In this document: one piece after another, positions 34,211-43,700 of the stretch
Position numbering within the stretch: position 1 is the stretch's first letter
How the letters are laid out: each line of letters begins with the position of its first letter
Assembly (NCBI GenBank): GCA_964487925.1
Contig: CAZASZ010000002.1
Location: 1-64,000, forward strand
DNA from: RI-283 sp964487925
GTDB taxonomy: Bacteria; Pseudomonadota; Gammaproteobacteria; SZUA-140
DNA length: 64,000 nucleotides
Reading direction: 5' to 3'
The notes under the pieces: model-generated
What the model was told of the DNA's origin: nothing
What the model saw: only the letters and a program-made list of their open reading frames with translations
Database searches by the model: none
Position numbers and translations under genes: made by a program

Positions 34211-34798
34211 TCAATCATGATCATGGCTGCTTGGAAGATATTTGCTCCTAACATTCGAAATCAGCGTCAAACGACGCTGATTCATATAGAGTTGAAACCC
34301 AACGGCATGCGTCACGCTGTCGGGTTGCTCGATACGAACGGCATCGCGGGTCTCGGCAAACGAATCCGGGATCAGGAACTCCATATTGTCACTGAATATC
34401 GTAAGACGCTCGCCGCGATCGCGGCCCGAATAATCGATCCTGACGTTGTCCTGCAGCCGTACCCGCTGCTCCTGCTCCACGAGCACGCCGTTCAGAGCGC
34501 TGACCTCCCAAGGGGCGCCACCCTCTATTGCGTAACGGATGTGCGGACGCTTCAAGGTAGCCAATCCCTCGCTACCGGCAAAGTGTAGCATCTCATCGCC
34601 CGTCAGGGTGTATCGTCCCTGGTCGGACAGATCGATCTGGGTCGCCTTGAAATGCCTGAGAAAATAATCAGTACTGACCGAGGCGTCCTGGACCTTGACC
34701 GAGACGCCCTCCTGAGAATCCCTCGACAAACGCCAGCTCAACGCGAAGACCAGGATCAACAGCGCGACACCGTAGCGTCGATGCCAGCGAAATCTCAT
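34211..34798 (-). CDS. lptC: LPS export protein LptC
   Basis: This 195-residue protein is anchored by one N-terminal transmembrane helix (GVALLILVFALSW) and has a periplasmic jellyroll domain (YTLTGDEMLHFAGSEG, RVRLQDNVRIDY). It passes lipopolysaccharide from LptBFG to LptA. It lies between kdsC and lptA, the usual order. Confidence 0.93.
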   Translation of the reverse strand: MRFRWHRRYGVALLILVFALSWRLSRDSQEGVSVKVQDASVSTDYFLRHFKATQIDLSDQGRYTLTGDEMLHFAGSEGLATLKRPHIRYAIEGGAPWEVSALNGVLVEQEQRVRLQDNVRIDYSGRDRGERLTIFSDNMEFLIPDSFAETRDAVRIEQPDSVTHAVGFQLYMNQRRLTLISNVRSKYLPSSHDHD

Positions 34799-34839
34799 GC
34801 GCCTAGCCGCACGTTATACAGCGTCATCACATTCGACCG

Positions 34840-35391
34840 TCAGAATCTGCCGAGATAGTGCGCCCATAGCACATCGAGGGCGCCGCGCGCTTTCAGGATA
34901 AGCTCGCAAACGTCTCTTGCTGCGCCCCGCCCACCGGGGTTCGGCGTTGTCCAAAGGGCCTGTTCCAGTACCAGTTCATGTGCATCTGCAACAGCCACGG
35001 ACAGACCAACCCGACACATGATGGGCAGGTCGACGACATCGTCGCCAACATAGGCCACCTGATCCGGCTTTAGATCGAATTGCTGAAGGAGGTCCTGGTA
35101 GGCTGGGACCTTGTCCTGCTGCCCCTGGTAGAGATGACTGACCCCGAGCCCCGCCATGCGACGACTAACTGCGACCGAAGTGCGCCCGGTAATGATGGCG
35201 ATATCAACACCGTTCTCCATGAGCATCTTCATGCCATGGCCGTCCCGGGAGTTAAAGACCTTATGCTCCCGTCCTTCGTAATCGAAATGGAGCCCGCCAT
35301 CGGTCAGGACCCCATCGACGTCGAAGATAACCAGGCGTATCGCGGCCGCTCGCGCCAACAACTCCTCGGGTATTTTCTTGTCGCCCATCAT
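34840..35391 (-). CDS. kdsC: KDO-8-phosphate phosphatase
   Basis: This 183-residue HAD-family enzyme removes phosphate from 3-deoxy-D-manno-octulosonate 8-phosphate. HAD motif I is FDVDGVLTDG, motif II IITGRTS, motif III/IV VGDDVVDLPIM. ATG at 35391 follows a GGGGG ribosome site; 11 codons of upstream frame do not match the family. Confidence 0.95.
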   Translation of the reverse strand: MMGDKKIPEELLARAAAIRLVIFDVDGVLTDGGLHFDYEGREHKVFNSRDGHGMKMLMENGVDIAIITGRTSVAVSRRMAGLGVSHLYQGQQDKVPAYQDLLQQFDLKPDQVAYVGDDVVDLPIMCRVGLSVAVADAHELVLEQALWTTPNPGGRGAARDVCELILKARGALDVLWAHYLGRF

Positions 35392-35416
35392 GCCCCCTTC
35401 ATATTCTGTTCTTCGT

Positions 35417-36424
35417 CTATACAACGCCCGCCCGCAACAGATCGTGCATATTCAGGACACCGACAAGCTGAGCATCCTGGCCGAGCACGGGCAAGGCGTT
35501 CACTTTATAACGCTCCATGAGCTGCAAGGCCTCGGCGGCTAACATGTCGGCAGAAACTGTTTTACAGTCAGCCACCATGACATCCGCGACCCCGCTTTCG
35601 TGGACATCGATACGGTCGTCGAGCATGCGGCGCAGGTCACCGTCAGTAAAGACTCCCTGCAACCGTCCCGATTCGTCAACAACCGTCGTGATACCCAAAC
35701 CCTTCTCGGTCATCTCGAGTAAGGTATCGCGGAGCGAGGCCGTCACCGGGACCTTGGGAATCCGGTCGCCCGAATGCATGACGTCGCGGATCAGCAGCAG
35801 CAAGCGGCGGCCGAGACGACCACCGGGATGAGATCGTGCAAAGTCATCAGCGGTGAACCCTCTCGACTCCAGCAAAGCGATCGCAAGCGCGTCGCCGATG
35901 ACGAGCGTCACCGTCGTGCTCGATGTAGGGGCAAGCCCCAGTGGACAGGCCTCCTGTTGGACGCCGACATGAATATTGACCGTGGCCGCGCGCGCCAGCG
36001 CCGACTCCGGGTTTCCGGTCAACGTGATCAAGGGCACGCCGAGCCGCTTAATTAAGGGCAGGATCGTCAGCAACTCCTCAGTCTCCCCGGAGTTAGAGAT
36101 CGCCATGACAACATCGCTCGGCACGATCATGCCAAGGTCACCGTGGCTGGCCTCCCCAGGATGAACAAAGAACGACGGGGTCCCTGTGCTGGCTAGCGTA
36201 GCTGCGATCTTGCCGCCGATATGCCCGGACTTACCCATGCCGAGTACGACAACCCGACCCTTACAGGCCAGCATATGATTGCAGGCCTCGGCAAAACGCG
36301 CATCAATGCATTCACGCGCCTCCCCGATCGACTTCATCTCGATATCGACGACCGCTCGACCGAGTTCGCACAGCCTCGTGCTTTCATTCTGATCTCCTAC
36401 TCTTTTGTTCTGATCCTTGGGCAT
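35417..36424 (-). CDS. kdsD: Arabinose-5-phosphate isomerase
   Basis: This is a 335-residue enzyme with an N-terminal SIS domain (VVLGMGKSGHIGGKIAATLAS, ISNSGETEELL) and two C-terminal CBS domains (about residues 205-335). It makes arabinose-5-phosphate for KDO. The start overlaps the exchanger stop (TGATG). It is a standard neighbour of kdsC. Confidence 0.95.
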   Translation of the reverse strand: MPKDQNKRVGDQNESTRLCELGRAVVDIEMKSIGEARECIDARFAEACNHMLACKGRVVVLGMGKSGHIGGKIAATLASTGTPSFFVHPGEASHGDLGMIVPSDVVMAISNSGETEELLTILPLIKRLGVPLITLTGNPESALARAATVNIHVGVQQEACPLGLAPTSSTTVTLVIGDALAIALLESRGFTADDFARSHPGGRLGRRLLLLIRDVMHSGDRIPKVPVTASLRDTLLEMTEKGLGITTVVDESGRLQGVFTDGDLRRMLDDRIDVHESGVADVMVADCKTVSADMLAAEALQLMERYKVNALPVLGQDAQLVGVLNMHDLLRAGVV

Positions 36425-37416
36425 CACGCACCTCCCGCGCCGTTCGTCAGATATATCCAGTACATATATGCGACATATGTCAGTAACAAGAAACCGCCCT
36501 CAATACGCGTGACCCGGCCCTTACCATGCAGGCCATAGCCCATGAGTAAGAGCGCCACGGTCAGAACCAGCATCATGGGATAGTCCCTGGTCAGGACTCC
36601 TTCCGCGAGTCCGCCCGGCGCGATCAAGCCCGGCAGGGCCATCACACCGAGCAGATTAAACATATTCGATCCGATGACATTGCCCAGAGCGATGTCGTGT
36701 TCGTTTCTCAGAGCACTGACAACGCTGGCGGCCAGTTCAGGCAGACTCGTGCCCAAGGCAACAATCGTCAGACCAATGACGAGCTCGCTCATGCCCAGAA
36801 AGGTCGCGATCTTAACTGCGCCCCAAACCAGGATTCGCGAGCTAACAAACATCAGAATCATTCCAGTCAGGGCCAGCAGACCAGCCTTGCCCAAGCTCAT
36901 CTCCGGAGTCTCCTTGAGCCCTTCGACGAATTCGCCTTCAATGGCGTCGCGGTGGCCGCGCCCCTGCCAGCCCAGATAGACAATCCAGGCAATCATGACG
37001 AACATGCCGCAGAGTAGGATCACGCCATCGGTCCGGCTCAAGAATCCGTCGATCACGAGACCGAGCGCGAGCAGCATGACCACCAACAGGACCGGGAGCT
37101 CCCGGCGCAGGATACTGGAACCCACGACCAGAGGCTGCACCAGCGCCGTCACACCGAGGACAAGCGCGATATTGGTAATATTCGAACCGATAGCATTACC
37201 GACGGCCATCGCGGCGCGCCCATCCCAGGACGCCATGCCCGAGACCAGCATCTCCGGGGCCGAAGTGCCAAACCCGACGATGGTCAGGCCGATGATCAGC
37301 GGTGAGACGCCAAGACAACGGGCCATACCCGAAGAACCCTCGACAAACCGCTCCGCCCCCCAAGCAAGGAGCGCAAAACCGGCTATGACCGCCAGTACAG
37401 CGAGAAGCATGTGCAT
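36424..37416 (-). CDS. CaCA-family calcium/sodium antiporter (YrbG-like)
   Basis: This is a 330-residue membrane protein with ten or eleven helices. The two alpha repeats carry the ion-binding motifs: GFGTSAPEML and GNAIGSNITNIALVLG in the first, GTSLPELAASV and GNVIGSNMFNLLG in the second. It is YrbG-like and is placed before kdsD as in E. coli. ATG at 37416 begins the family N-terminus (MHMLLAVLAVIAGF); upstream frame is not hydrophobic. Confidence 0.92.
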   Translation of the reverse strand: MHMLLAVLAVIAGFALLAWGAERFVEGSSGMARCLGVSPLIIGLTIVGFGTSAPEMLVSGMASWDGRAAMAVGNAIGSNITNIALVLGVTALVQPLVVGSSILRRELPVLLVVMLLALGLVIDGFLSRTDGVILLCGMFVMIAWIVYLGWQGRGHRDAIEGEFVEGLKETPEMSLGKAGLLALTGMILMFVSSRILVWGAVKIATFLGMSELVIGLTIVALGTSLPELAASVVSALRNEHDIALGNVIGSNMFNLLGVMALPGLIAPGGLAEGVLTRDYPMMLVLTVALLLMGYGLHGKGRVTRIEGGFLLLTYVAYMYWIYLTNGAGGA

Positions 37417-37429
37417 AGTTCCTGATGAA

Positions 37430-38305
37430 TTAGTGAATGTAACCCAATGCAATCGCGAAGAATACCACCGCACCAAACCAGTTGTTATTCATAAAGGCCT
37501 GGAAACATGCATCAGGGTCTCGCACACGTATCAGATACTGCTGATACACCAGCAGTACTGAAGCAAATACCAGCCCGACGAAATAGCCTGCCCAAAGCCC
37601 GGCCTGCTGACCGATCATGAACAGATCAAGCAACAGCAAGCCTTGGATCAGGCCGACAATCAAGCGATCAGCGTCACCGAAGAGTATGGCTGTCGACTTC
37701 ACACCTACTTGTAGATCGTCTTCGCGATCGGTCATTGCGTACATGGTGTCGTAGGCCGTCGCCCAAAGCACCGTCGCGATAAACAGCAACCAGGCAACCG
37801 GCGACACGGCACCAGTCTGCGCGGCATACGCCATTGGCACGGCCCAGCCAAAGGCCGCGCCAAGAAAGACCTGTGGAAGATAGGTATACCGTTTCATAAA
37901 TGGATAGATCACAGCCAGAAAGAGGCCTACGAATGACAGCAGGATCGTTAGGAGATTCAGTGTCAGCACGAGTGCGAACGCGATCAGGCAAAGCGCCGCG
38001 AATAGTCCAAGCGCCTGCCTCGGTTGAATCCGTCCGGCCGCGATCGGTCGATCATGCGTCCGGGCAACATGTGGATCGATGTCGCGATCGGCGTAATCAT
38101 TGATGACACAGCCCGCCGACCTCATTAGGACAACTCCCAGCACCATGACAGCAAGTACGTGGAGATCAGGATGCCCTTCGGAGGCAATCCAGAGCGCCCA
38201 TAGCGCAGGCCATAACAGCAGAAAGATTCCGATTGGCCGATGCAGCCGCATCAGGTGTAGATAGTCGCGCAAACCCTGTCGAGGTGGCTGAGACTCAGTC
38301 GTCAT
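37430..38305 (-). CDS. ubiA: 4-Hydroxybenzoate polyprenyltransferase
   Basis: This 291-residue membrane enzyme prenylates 4-hydroxybenzoate in ubiquinone synthesis. The Asp-rich motifs are NDYADRDID and YAMTDREDD. The start ATG at 38305 overlaps the ubiC 3' end by 11 bp, so they are coupled. The preceding upstream frame is not family sequence. Confidence 0.95.
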   Translation of the reverse strand: MTTESQPPRQGLRDYLHLMRLHRPIGIFLLLWPALWALWIASEGHPDLHVLAVMVLGVVLMRSAGCVINDYADRDIDPHVARTHDRPIAAGRIQPRQALGLFAALCLIAFALVLTLNLLTILLSFVGLFLAVIYPFMKRYTYLPQVFLGAAFGWAVPMAYAAQTGAVSPVAWLLFIATVLWATAYDTMYAMTDREDDLQVGVKSTAILFGDADRLIVGLIQGLLLLDLFMIGQQAGLWAGYFVGLVFASVLLVYQQYLIRVRDPDACFQAFMNNNWFGAVVFFAIALGYIH

Positions 38306-38831
38306 GCCGGTCTCCCGCCAACGCCCGCCACATCTTGGGCAGAAACAGCTCTGTGACGAGCAACGGCTTGTTGTCGGGATACCAGAACAGTGATCGCCGA
38401 CCCCACACGGGCTGCCGCTCAGCCAATGGCCCGACGATTCCGTGCAGACGCTGCCCGGGTATGACATAAACCGGCATCAATGCGCCCCTGCGGACACGTC
38501 GATCGGTAAACAGCGCCTCGCCCAAGGGGCGACTACCCAACCGGGTCAAGCGCCACTGCGGCCCGCGTACCATCCGCAGCGGGATCACTGTCCGCGCAAA
38601 GACCCAGGGTGCGCCCCCACAGCACAGCAGCACCTCGCGCACGATCGCGGTCTCGCGCCGAGGCAATTGCAGAAGCTCGGACTCTTCCGGCAACAGACGC
38701 CGCCGCCGTTGCCCCAGCACGCGAACCATGAAGTCACCGTTGCAACGGGCGCGAAGGCGACGGGTCAGAGATGAATTGTCCGACAGCCAATCGGCGAGTT
38801 CAGGAGACAACGGACGCGATGCCCTTGTCAC
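38295..38831 (-). CDS. ubiC: Chorismate lyase
   Basis: This 178-residue enzyme makes 4-hydroxybenzoate and pyruvate from chorismate, the first committed step to ubiquinone. Family segments are REVLLCCGGAPWVFARTVIP and SRPLGEALFTD, with WYPDNKPLLVTELFLPK at the C-terminal end. A conventional ATG is missing at the N-terminus; GTG at 38831 or TTG at 38891 are possible, the latter adjoining a repeat element. The gene is coupled with ubiA. Confidence 0.88.
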   Translation of the reverse strand: MTRASRPLSPELADWLSDNSSLTRRLRARCNGDFMVRVLGQRRRRLLPEESELLQLPRRETAIVREVLLCCGGAPWVFARTVIPLRMVRGPQWRLTRLGSRPLGEALFTDRRVRRGALMPVYVIPGQRLHGIVGPLAERQPVWGRRSLFWYPDNKPLLVTELFLPKMWRALAGDRHDD

Positions 38832-38891
38832 GCCGTCCGCGTCGCTAGCCTTATTGTCACGCTCAACCAACAATGTCTTGTTCCCAATCAA

Positions 38892-39056
38892 GTGAATACT
38901 CCACCGCCTAAAGCCGGTGGTTTCGGGTTACGGCTAAAAGCCGGATTGATCGGCCGTACGGCCGATTGTCCCCTCTCCCCATCAAGGGGAGAGGGCGTAA
39001 AAGCAACATTGCTGCCTAAAGGCGTGGGGTTTTAAATCCCCTATTAAAAGACTTTA
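38892..39056 (+). repeat. Hairpin-rich mobile-looking element, copy 2
   Basis: A 165-bp copy of the element at 23010-23250, starting GTGAATACTCCACC and ending ATTAAAAGACTTTAA. It keeps the left hairpin (one mismatch), the ATCGGCC...GGCCGAT palindrome, the right hairpin CGCC/GGCG-like region and the TTTTAAATCCC block, but lacks the internal GGGAGAGGGTTAGGG inverted repeat of copy 1. It lies between recG and ubiC and directly abuts the possible start of ubiC. Confidence 0.6.
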
Positions 39057-39091
39057 ACTTTCGTCGAGTTCGCCGCCATGCCGCCAACCCG

Positions 39092-41140
39092 TCAAATGGA
39101 GCGATACTGCAGGGCATCACCTAGCCAGCGACCCAGAAGAAACGGTATCTGCGCATCATGGCGCGCCACAATCTCACCGGCGATTCGGCTCGCATGCGGG
39201 ATCATGCCCTGGTCCTTGATCAAGTCGGCAACCTTGAAGCGCACATAGCCCGCCTGCCGTTTACCCAGTAGTTCACCGGGGCCGCGCAGCTCGAGATCAC
39301 GGCGCGCGATCTCGAAACCGTCGCGGGTCTCGCGCATGGCCGCCAGTCGCTCCTGGCCTTGCTCGGACAGGGGCGGCTGGTACATCAGGACACAGACACC
39401 GTGCGCCTCGCCGCGCCCGATCCGGCCCCTGAGCTGATGGAGCTGCGAAAGACCGAGCCGTTCGGCATTTTCGATGATCATGACGCTGGCATTGGGGACA
39501 TCCACACCAACCTCAATGACGGTCGTCGCGACCAGCACATCGATGTCACCTGCCCGAAAGGCAGCCATGATGCGGGACTTTTCATCGCCCTTCATACGTC
39601 CGTGCACGAGCCCCACGCGGAGGCCCGGCAAAGCATCGATCAGGTCCTGCGCACTGTCTTCGGCTGCTTGGCATTCTAACAGTTCATTGGCCTCGATCAG
39701 CGTGCAGACCCAGTAGACCTGCCGCCCACCGACACAAGCGCCGCGCACACGGGAAAGCACCTCGTCACGGCGCGCTACGGACAGTACCACTGTCTCCACC
39801 GGTTTTCTACCGGGCGGCAATTCATCAATGATCGAACAATCGAGATCGGCATATGCCGTCATCATCAGGGTTCTCGGGATCGGCGTCGCCGTCATGATCA
39901 GTAAATGCGGACTCGACCCCTGATCGCGCCCTTTTTCAAGCAGGGAAAGGCGTTGCTGTACACCAAAACGATGCTGCTCGTCGATGACAGCCAGACCAAG
40001 CCGGGCAAACGACAGTCCCTCCTGAAACAAGGCATGGGTCCCTACCAGGACCGGCGTTCTCCCTGCTGCCAGAGATTCGGCGACCTCGCTCCGGTGTTTG
40101 GCGGATACGCGGCCCGACAGCCAACCGACCTCGATACCGAGCGGTTCCAGCCAGTTCCGGAAATTAAGTAAATGTTGCTCGGCCAGGAGTTCCGTCGGCG
40201 CCATGATGGCTACCTGATACCCGCTCGACACGGCGTGGACGACTGCAGCCGCCGCGACTACGGTCTTCCCCGAACCAACATCACCTTGCACGAGCCGATG
40301 CATAGGGCGTGGTTGAGCAAGGTCGGCCTTGATCTCGTCGATGACGCGCCGCTGAGCCACTGTCAGACTAAATGCCAGGCCGTCTACGAAGCGATCCCAT
40401 AGGTCGCGCCCGCCATCAATCGACGGTGCTAGCCATGAAGCGGCCTTCCGACGCAAGCGTCTGCAGGCCAGCTGATGCGCCACGAGTTCCTCGCATGCAA
40501 GACGTTGACGGGCGGGATGTGCGTCGCTTAATAGCGCCTCGGCACAACTGCCTGCCGGAGGATGATGCAACCATGCGACGGCCTCGACGAAGTCCGGCCA
40601 GTCAGCCTTGCCGAACAAGACCTTCGGTAGTTCATCGTCAGTGCGCCCATTGATCCAGGCAAGTCCCTGATCCACGAGTCGTCTGATAACGGCCTGATGC
40701 AGGCCCGAAACCGTCGGATAGATCGGCGTCAGGTGCGCATCCAGGACAGGCGGATCATCGGGATCGAAACATTCGAACTCGGGGTGGACCATCTCGAAAC
40801 CCGATAAGGAAAGGCGAACCTGCCCGAAACACTGGATGTGGGCGCCAACCGTTAACCGCGCGGTCAGCCCCGGATGGTAATGAAAAAAACGCAGTGTGAT
40901 CAGCGCCGTATCGGTCTCGATCACGACGAGCAAGGCGCGCCGTCGACCGACACCGGACTGCACCTGACAGATCCTGCCGCGGACGAGGACCTCGAAACCG
41001 TCGCCCATGTCACCCGCAGCGGCCAGACGGCAACGGTCCTGATACCTTATCGGGAGATGCAGGACGAGGTCCGAAACCGTGGCGAGACCCATGCGTGCAA
41101 GCCGTTCCTCAAGCTTGGGACCAACGCCGCGCAACGACAC
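39092..41140 (-). CDS. recG: ATP-dependent DNA helicase RecG
   Basis: This is a 682-residue helicase remodelling stalled forks and Holliday junctions. The N-terminal wedge domain (about 1-170) leads to helicase motifs: Walker A GDVGSGKT, DEQHRFGVQQR (motif II) and QLRGRIGRG (motif VI). The GTG at 41140 gives only four residues before the conserved RGVGPK; no ATG is available upstream before a stop in the next gene, so the exact N-terminus is uncertain. It follows ridA, a common arrangement. Confidence 0.94.
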   Translation of the reverse strand: MSLRGVGPKLEERLARMGLATVSDLVLHLPIRYQDRCRLAAAGDMGDGFEVLVRGRICQVQSGVGRRRALLVVIETDTALITLRFFHYHPGLTARLTVGAHIQCFGQVRLSLSGFEMVHPEFECFDPDDPPVLDAHLTPIYPTVSGLHQAVIRRLVDQGLAWINGRTDDELPKVLFGKADWPDFVEAVAWLHHPPAGSCAEALLSDAHPARQRLACEELVAHQLACRRLRRKAASWLAPSIDGGRDLWDRFVDGLAFSLTVAQRRVIDEIKADLAQPRPMHRLVQGDVGSGKTVVAAAAVVHAVSSGYQVAIMAPTELLAEQHLLNFRNWLEPLGIEVGWLSGRVSAKHRSEVAESLAAGRTPVLVGTHALFQEGLSFARLGLAVIDEQHRFGVQQRLSLLEKGRDQGSSPHLLIMTATPIPRTLMMTAYADLDCSIIDELPPGRKPVETVVLSVARRDEVLSRVRGACVGGRQVYWVCTLIEANELLECQAAEDSAQDLIDALPGLRVGLVHGRMKGDEKSRIMAAFRAGDIDVLVATTVIEVGVDVPNASVMIIENAERLGLSQLHQLRGRIGRGEAHGVCVLMYQPPLSEQGQERLAAMRETRDGFEIARRDLELRGPGELLGKRQAGYVRFKVADLIKDQGMIPHASRIAGEIVARHDAQIPFLLGRWLGDALQYRSI

Positions 41141-41205
41141 CAGGCCAGGCGCCCGGACGATTGGCTCAGCGATATCTGAATGGTTTCGGCTTATTGGTTG
41201 CGCCC

Positions 41206-41589
41206 TTATCTGCCCACCATGACGGCATCCATCTCCACTCGCGCGCCTTTAGGCAGGGCCGAGACTTGAACCGCGGCCCGAGCCGGGTAGGGTTGTGCGA
41301 AGTAACGCGCCATGACTTCATTGACGAGCGCGAAATGCGCGAGATCGGTCATGAAAATATTGAGTTTGACGATACCGGACAGGTCGCCACCTGCCGCCCG
41401 ACAGACCGCGCGTAGATTCTCAAAGACCTGGGTAATTTCGGCCTCCATGTCGTTCGACACAAGCTCCATGGTTGCGGGGTCCAGGGGAATCTGCCCGGAC
41501 AGATAAACGGTATCGCCGACCCGAACGGCCTGGGAATAGGTCCCGATGGCCTGGGGCGCCGCCTCTGTTGCAATGATTTTACGGTTCAT
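41206..41589 (-). CDS. ridA: RidA family reactive enamine/imine deaminase
   Basis: This 127-residue protein hydrolyses reactive 2-aminoacrylate-type enamines. It has the RidA signatures TYSQAVRVGDTVYLSGQIP, NIFMTDLAHFALVNE and ARAAVQVSALPKGARVEMD. ATG at 41589 starts MNRKII; upstream frame is not family sequence. It lies upstream of recG as in many gammaproteobacteria; spoT is not adjacent. Confidence 0.94.
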   Translation of the reverse strand: MNRKIIATEAAPQAIGTYSQAVRVGDTVYLSGQIPLDPATMELVSNDMEAEITQVFENLRAVCRAAGGDLSGIVKLNIFMTDLAHFALVNEVMARYFAQPYPARAAVQVSALPKGARVEMDAVMVGR

Positions 41590-41631
41590 TAGGTCACAAT
41601 CCTCTGCGTGGTGTTCTGCCAATCACGGTCA

Positions 41632-42315
41632 CTACCCGTCCACCAGGCGGCCGTTCTCCAGGACAAGTATACGATCCATCTGCTCCGCCAGGGAGCGTTC
41701 GTGAGTCACGATGACGAGACTACTACCCTGTTCGGCATTCAGCGACATCATGAGATCGAAGACATCTCCGGCATTGCAGTGATCGAGATTGCCGGTTGGC
41801 TCGTCCGCCATGAGACAGGCCGGCATCCCAACCAGGGCTCTGGCCACGGCCGCCCGCTGACGCTCACCGCCGGACAGCTCCCCGGGCTTATGCCGGAGCC
41901 TGGGCCGCAGGCCCACCTCGGCGAGCAGTTTCTCGGCCCGTGCATACGCCTCCTGTCGATCGACGCCCCGAATCAACAACGGCATCGCTACGTTCTCCAG
42001 TACAGTGAATTCGGGCAGCAAGTGATGAAACTGATACACGAAACCCAGAAACCTGTTCCGCAAGCGTCCGCGCGCGCGCTGCCCGAGATCGTTGATACGT
42101 TCGCCCGCCACCCGGACCTCGCCACTGGACGGCTGGTCCAAGCCCCCGAGCAAATGCAGAAGCGTGCTCTTACCGGCCCCCGAACTGCCGATAATCGCGA
42201 CCCGCTCGCCCTTGGCGATCTCGATATCGATATTTCGAAACACGTCCACGGCCAGATCGCCCTGACCGAAGCGCTTGCGAAGTCCCTTGGCCTCGACGAT
42301 TGCGCCATTATTCAT
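41632..42315 (-). CDS. lolD: Lipoprotein-releasing ABC transporter ATPase LolD
   Basis: This 227-residue ATPase releases lipoproteins from the inner membrane with LolC/LolE. Walker A is GSSGAGKST, signature LSGGERQRAAVARAL, Walker B CLMADEPTGNLD. ATG at 42315 overlaps the end of the permease gene by 8 bp; the upstream frame is not family sequence. Confidence 0.95.
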   Translation of the reverse strand: MNNGAIVEAKGLRKRFGQGDLAVDVFRNIDIEIAKGERVAIIGSSGAGKSTLLHLLGGLDQPSSGEVRVAGERINDLGQRARGRLRNRFLGFVYQFHHLLPEFTVLENVAMPLLIRGVDRQEAYARAEKLLAEVGLRPRLRHKPGELSGGERQRAAVARALVGMPACLMADEPTGNLDHCNAGDVFDLMMSLNAEQGSSLVIVTHERSLAEQMDRILVLENGRLVDG

Positions 42316-43555
42316 AGCGCAGGGCCTCGGCTGGATCGGTGCGGGCGGCGCGCCAAGCCGGATAAAGCGTCGCCAACAGACAGAGCACAAAGGTGATGCC
42401 TGCGATCCCGATCACATCAGGCCAGCGCATATCGGAAGGCAGTTCGCTGATGTAGTAGACATCCGCCGCCAGGAAATGCACGCCGAAGAGTTGCTCGATC
42501 GCGGGCACCACCGTATCGATATGCGTGGCCAGGGCAACCCCGCCGGCGACCCCGGCCAAGGTCCCGACCAGCCCGATCACGGCACCCTGAACGACAAAGA
42601 TGGCCATGACGCTCCCGGGACTGACGCCCATAGTGCGAAGTATGGCCACATCGCCCTGCTTATCGGTCACCATCATGACCAGGGTCGAGACGAGATTGAA
42701 GGCAGCCACCGATACGATCAGGAACAGGATAATCGACATAACCATCTTTTCCATGCGCACGGCGCGAAAGAAATTGGCATGCTGTTGCGTCCAGTCGACG
42801 ACTCGATAGCCGAACGGGAGCGCATCCCTGATCTCGGTAGCGAGCCGGGGCGCTGCAAACAGGTCGGTCAGACGAAGACGGACCCCGGAGACGGTATTGT
42901 CCATGCGATAGAGTCTGGCCGCATCGGCGACGTGGATGACCGCCAGTGCGCTATCGTATTCGTACATACCCACTTCGAAGATCCCGCTGACCGTGAAACG
43001 GCGCAACCGGGGAAGCGTCCCCACCGGGGTCACCGTGGCTTGCGGAATGATCATCATGACCTTGTCGCCGACGCCGACGCGCAATGACGTGGCGAGCTCA
43101 CGGCCAAGAATGATGGAAAAGTCGCCGGCCTTCAGGTCACCGACCCGGCCCGCAACCATCTTTTCACCGAGATTGGAGACCTGCCCCTCCAGATCAGGCA
43201 GAACGCCGCGGATTATTCCACCCGAGACATGCCGACCGTTAACCATCATGGCCTGCCCCTGAATATAGGGCGCCGCGCCGGCGACTCCATCGACCCGGCG
43301 CACGGTCTCGGCAACATCAGGCCAGCCTTGAAGCTGGCCACCTGGGCCTGTAACCGTGGCATGAGCTACAACCCCGAGGATGCGTGCCCGGAGTTCCTTT
43401 TCGAAGCCGTTCATGACCGACAATACAGTGATCAGGGCCATAACCCCGATCGTAATGCCGAGCATAGAGGCCAGGGAAATGAAGGAGATGAAATGGTTAC
43501 GGCGCTTGGCGCGCGTGTACCGTAAACCAATCGCAAATTCGAGTGGGCGAAACAT
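42308..43555 (-). CDS. Lipoprotein-releasing permease LolC/LolE family
   Basis: This is a 415-residue permease with one N-terminal helix, a large periplasmic MacB-like domain (about 50-250), and three C-terminal helices (FtsX domain). It begins FRPLEFAIGLRYTRAKRR, typical of LolC/E. Only one permease gene is present; such LolCE forms (LolF) can act as homodimers. It precedes lolD. Confidence 0.93.
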   Translation of the reverse strand: MFRPLEFAIGLRYTRAKRRNHFISFISLASMLGITIGVMALITVLSVMNGFEKELRARILGVVAHATVTGPGGQLQGWPDVAETVRRVDGVAGAAPYIQGQAMMVNGRHVSGGIIRGVLPDLEGQVSNLGEKMVAGRVGDLKAGDFSIILGRELATSLRVGVGDKVMMIIPQATVTPVGTLPRLRRFTVSGIFEVGMYEYDSALAVIHVADAARLYRMDNTVSGVRLRLTDLFAAPRLATEIRDALPFGYRVVDWTQQHANFFRAVRMEKMVMSIILFLIVSVAAFNLVSTLVMMVTDKQGDVAILRTMGVSPGSVMAIFVVQGAVIGLVGTLAGVAGGVALATHIDTVVPAIEQLFGVHFLAADVYYISELPSDMRWPDVIGIAGITFVLCLLATLYPAWRAARTDPAEALRYE

Positions 43556-43700
43556 AGGGCGGCATTATGTGGGCATCCCGGATAAAGGTCCAGTCCGCTC
43601 AGTTGTTACAAAATTGTTATTTTTACTTGAGAATAAACGTAGGTTTTCATGGTCTCATGAATGTAACAGAGCGCTATTCAAACAATTGAGGACTTACTTC

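Noticed and set aside
41608..42396. A 262-codon plus-strand frame antisense to lolD
   Set aside because: LolD motifs on the minus strand are complete; the opposite frame has no family features.
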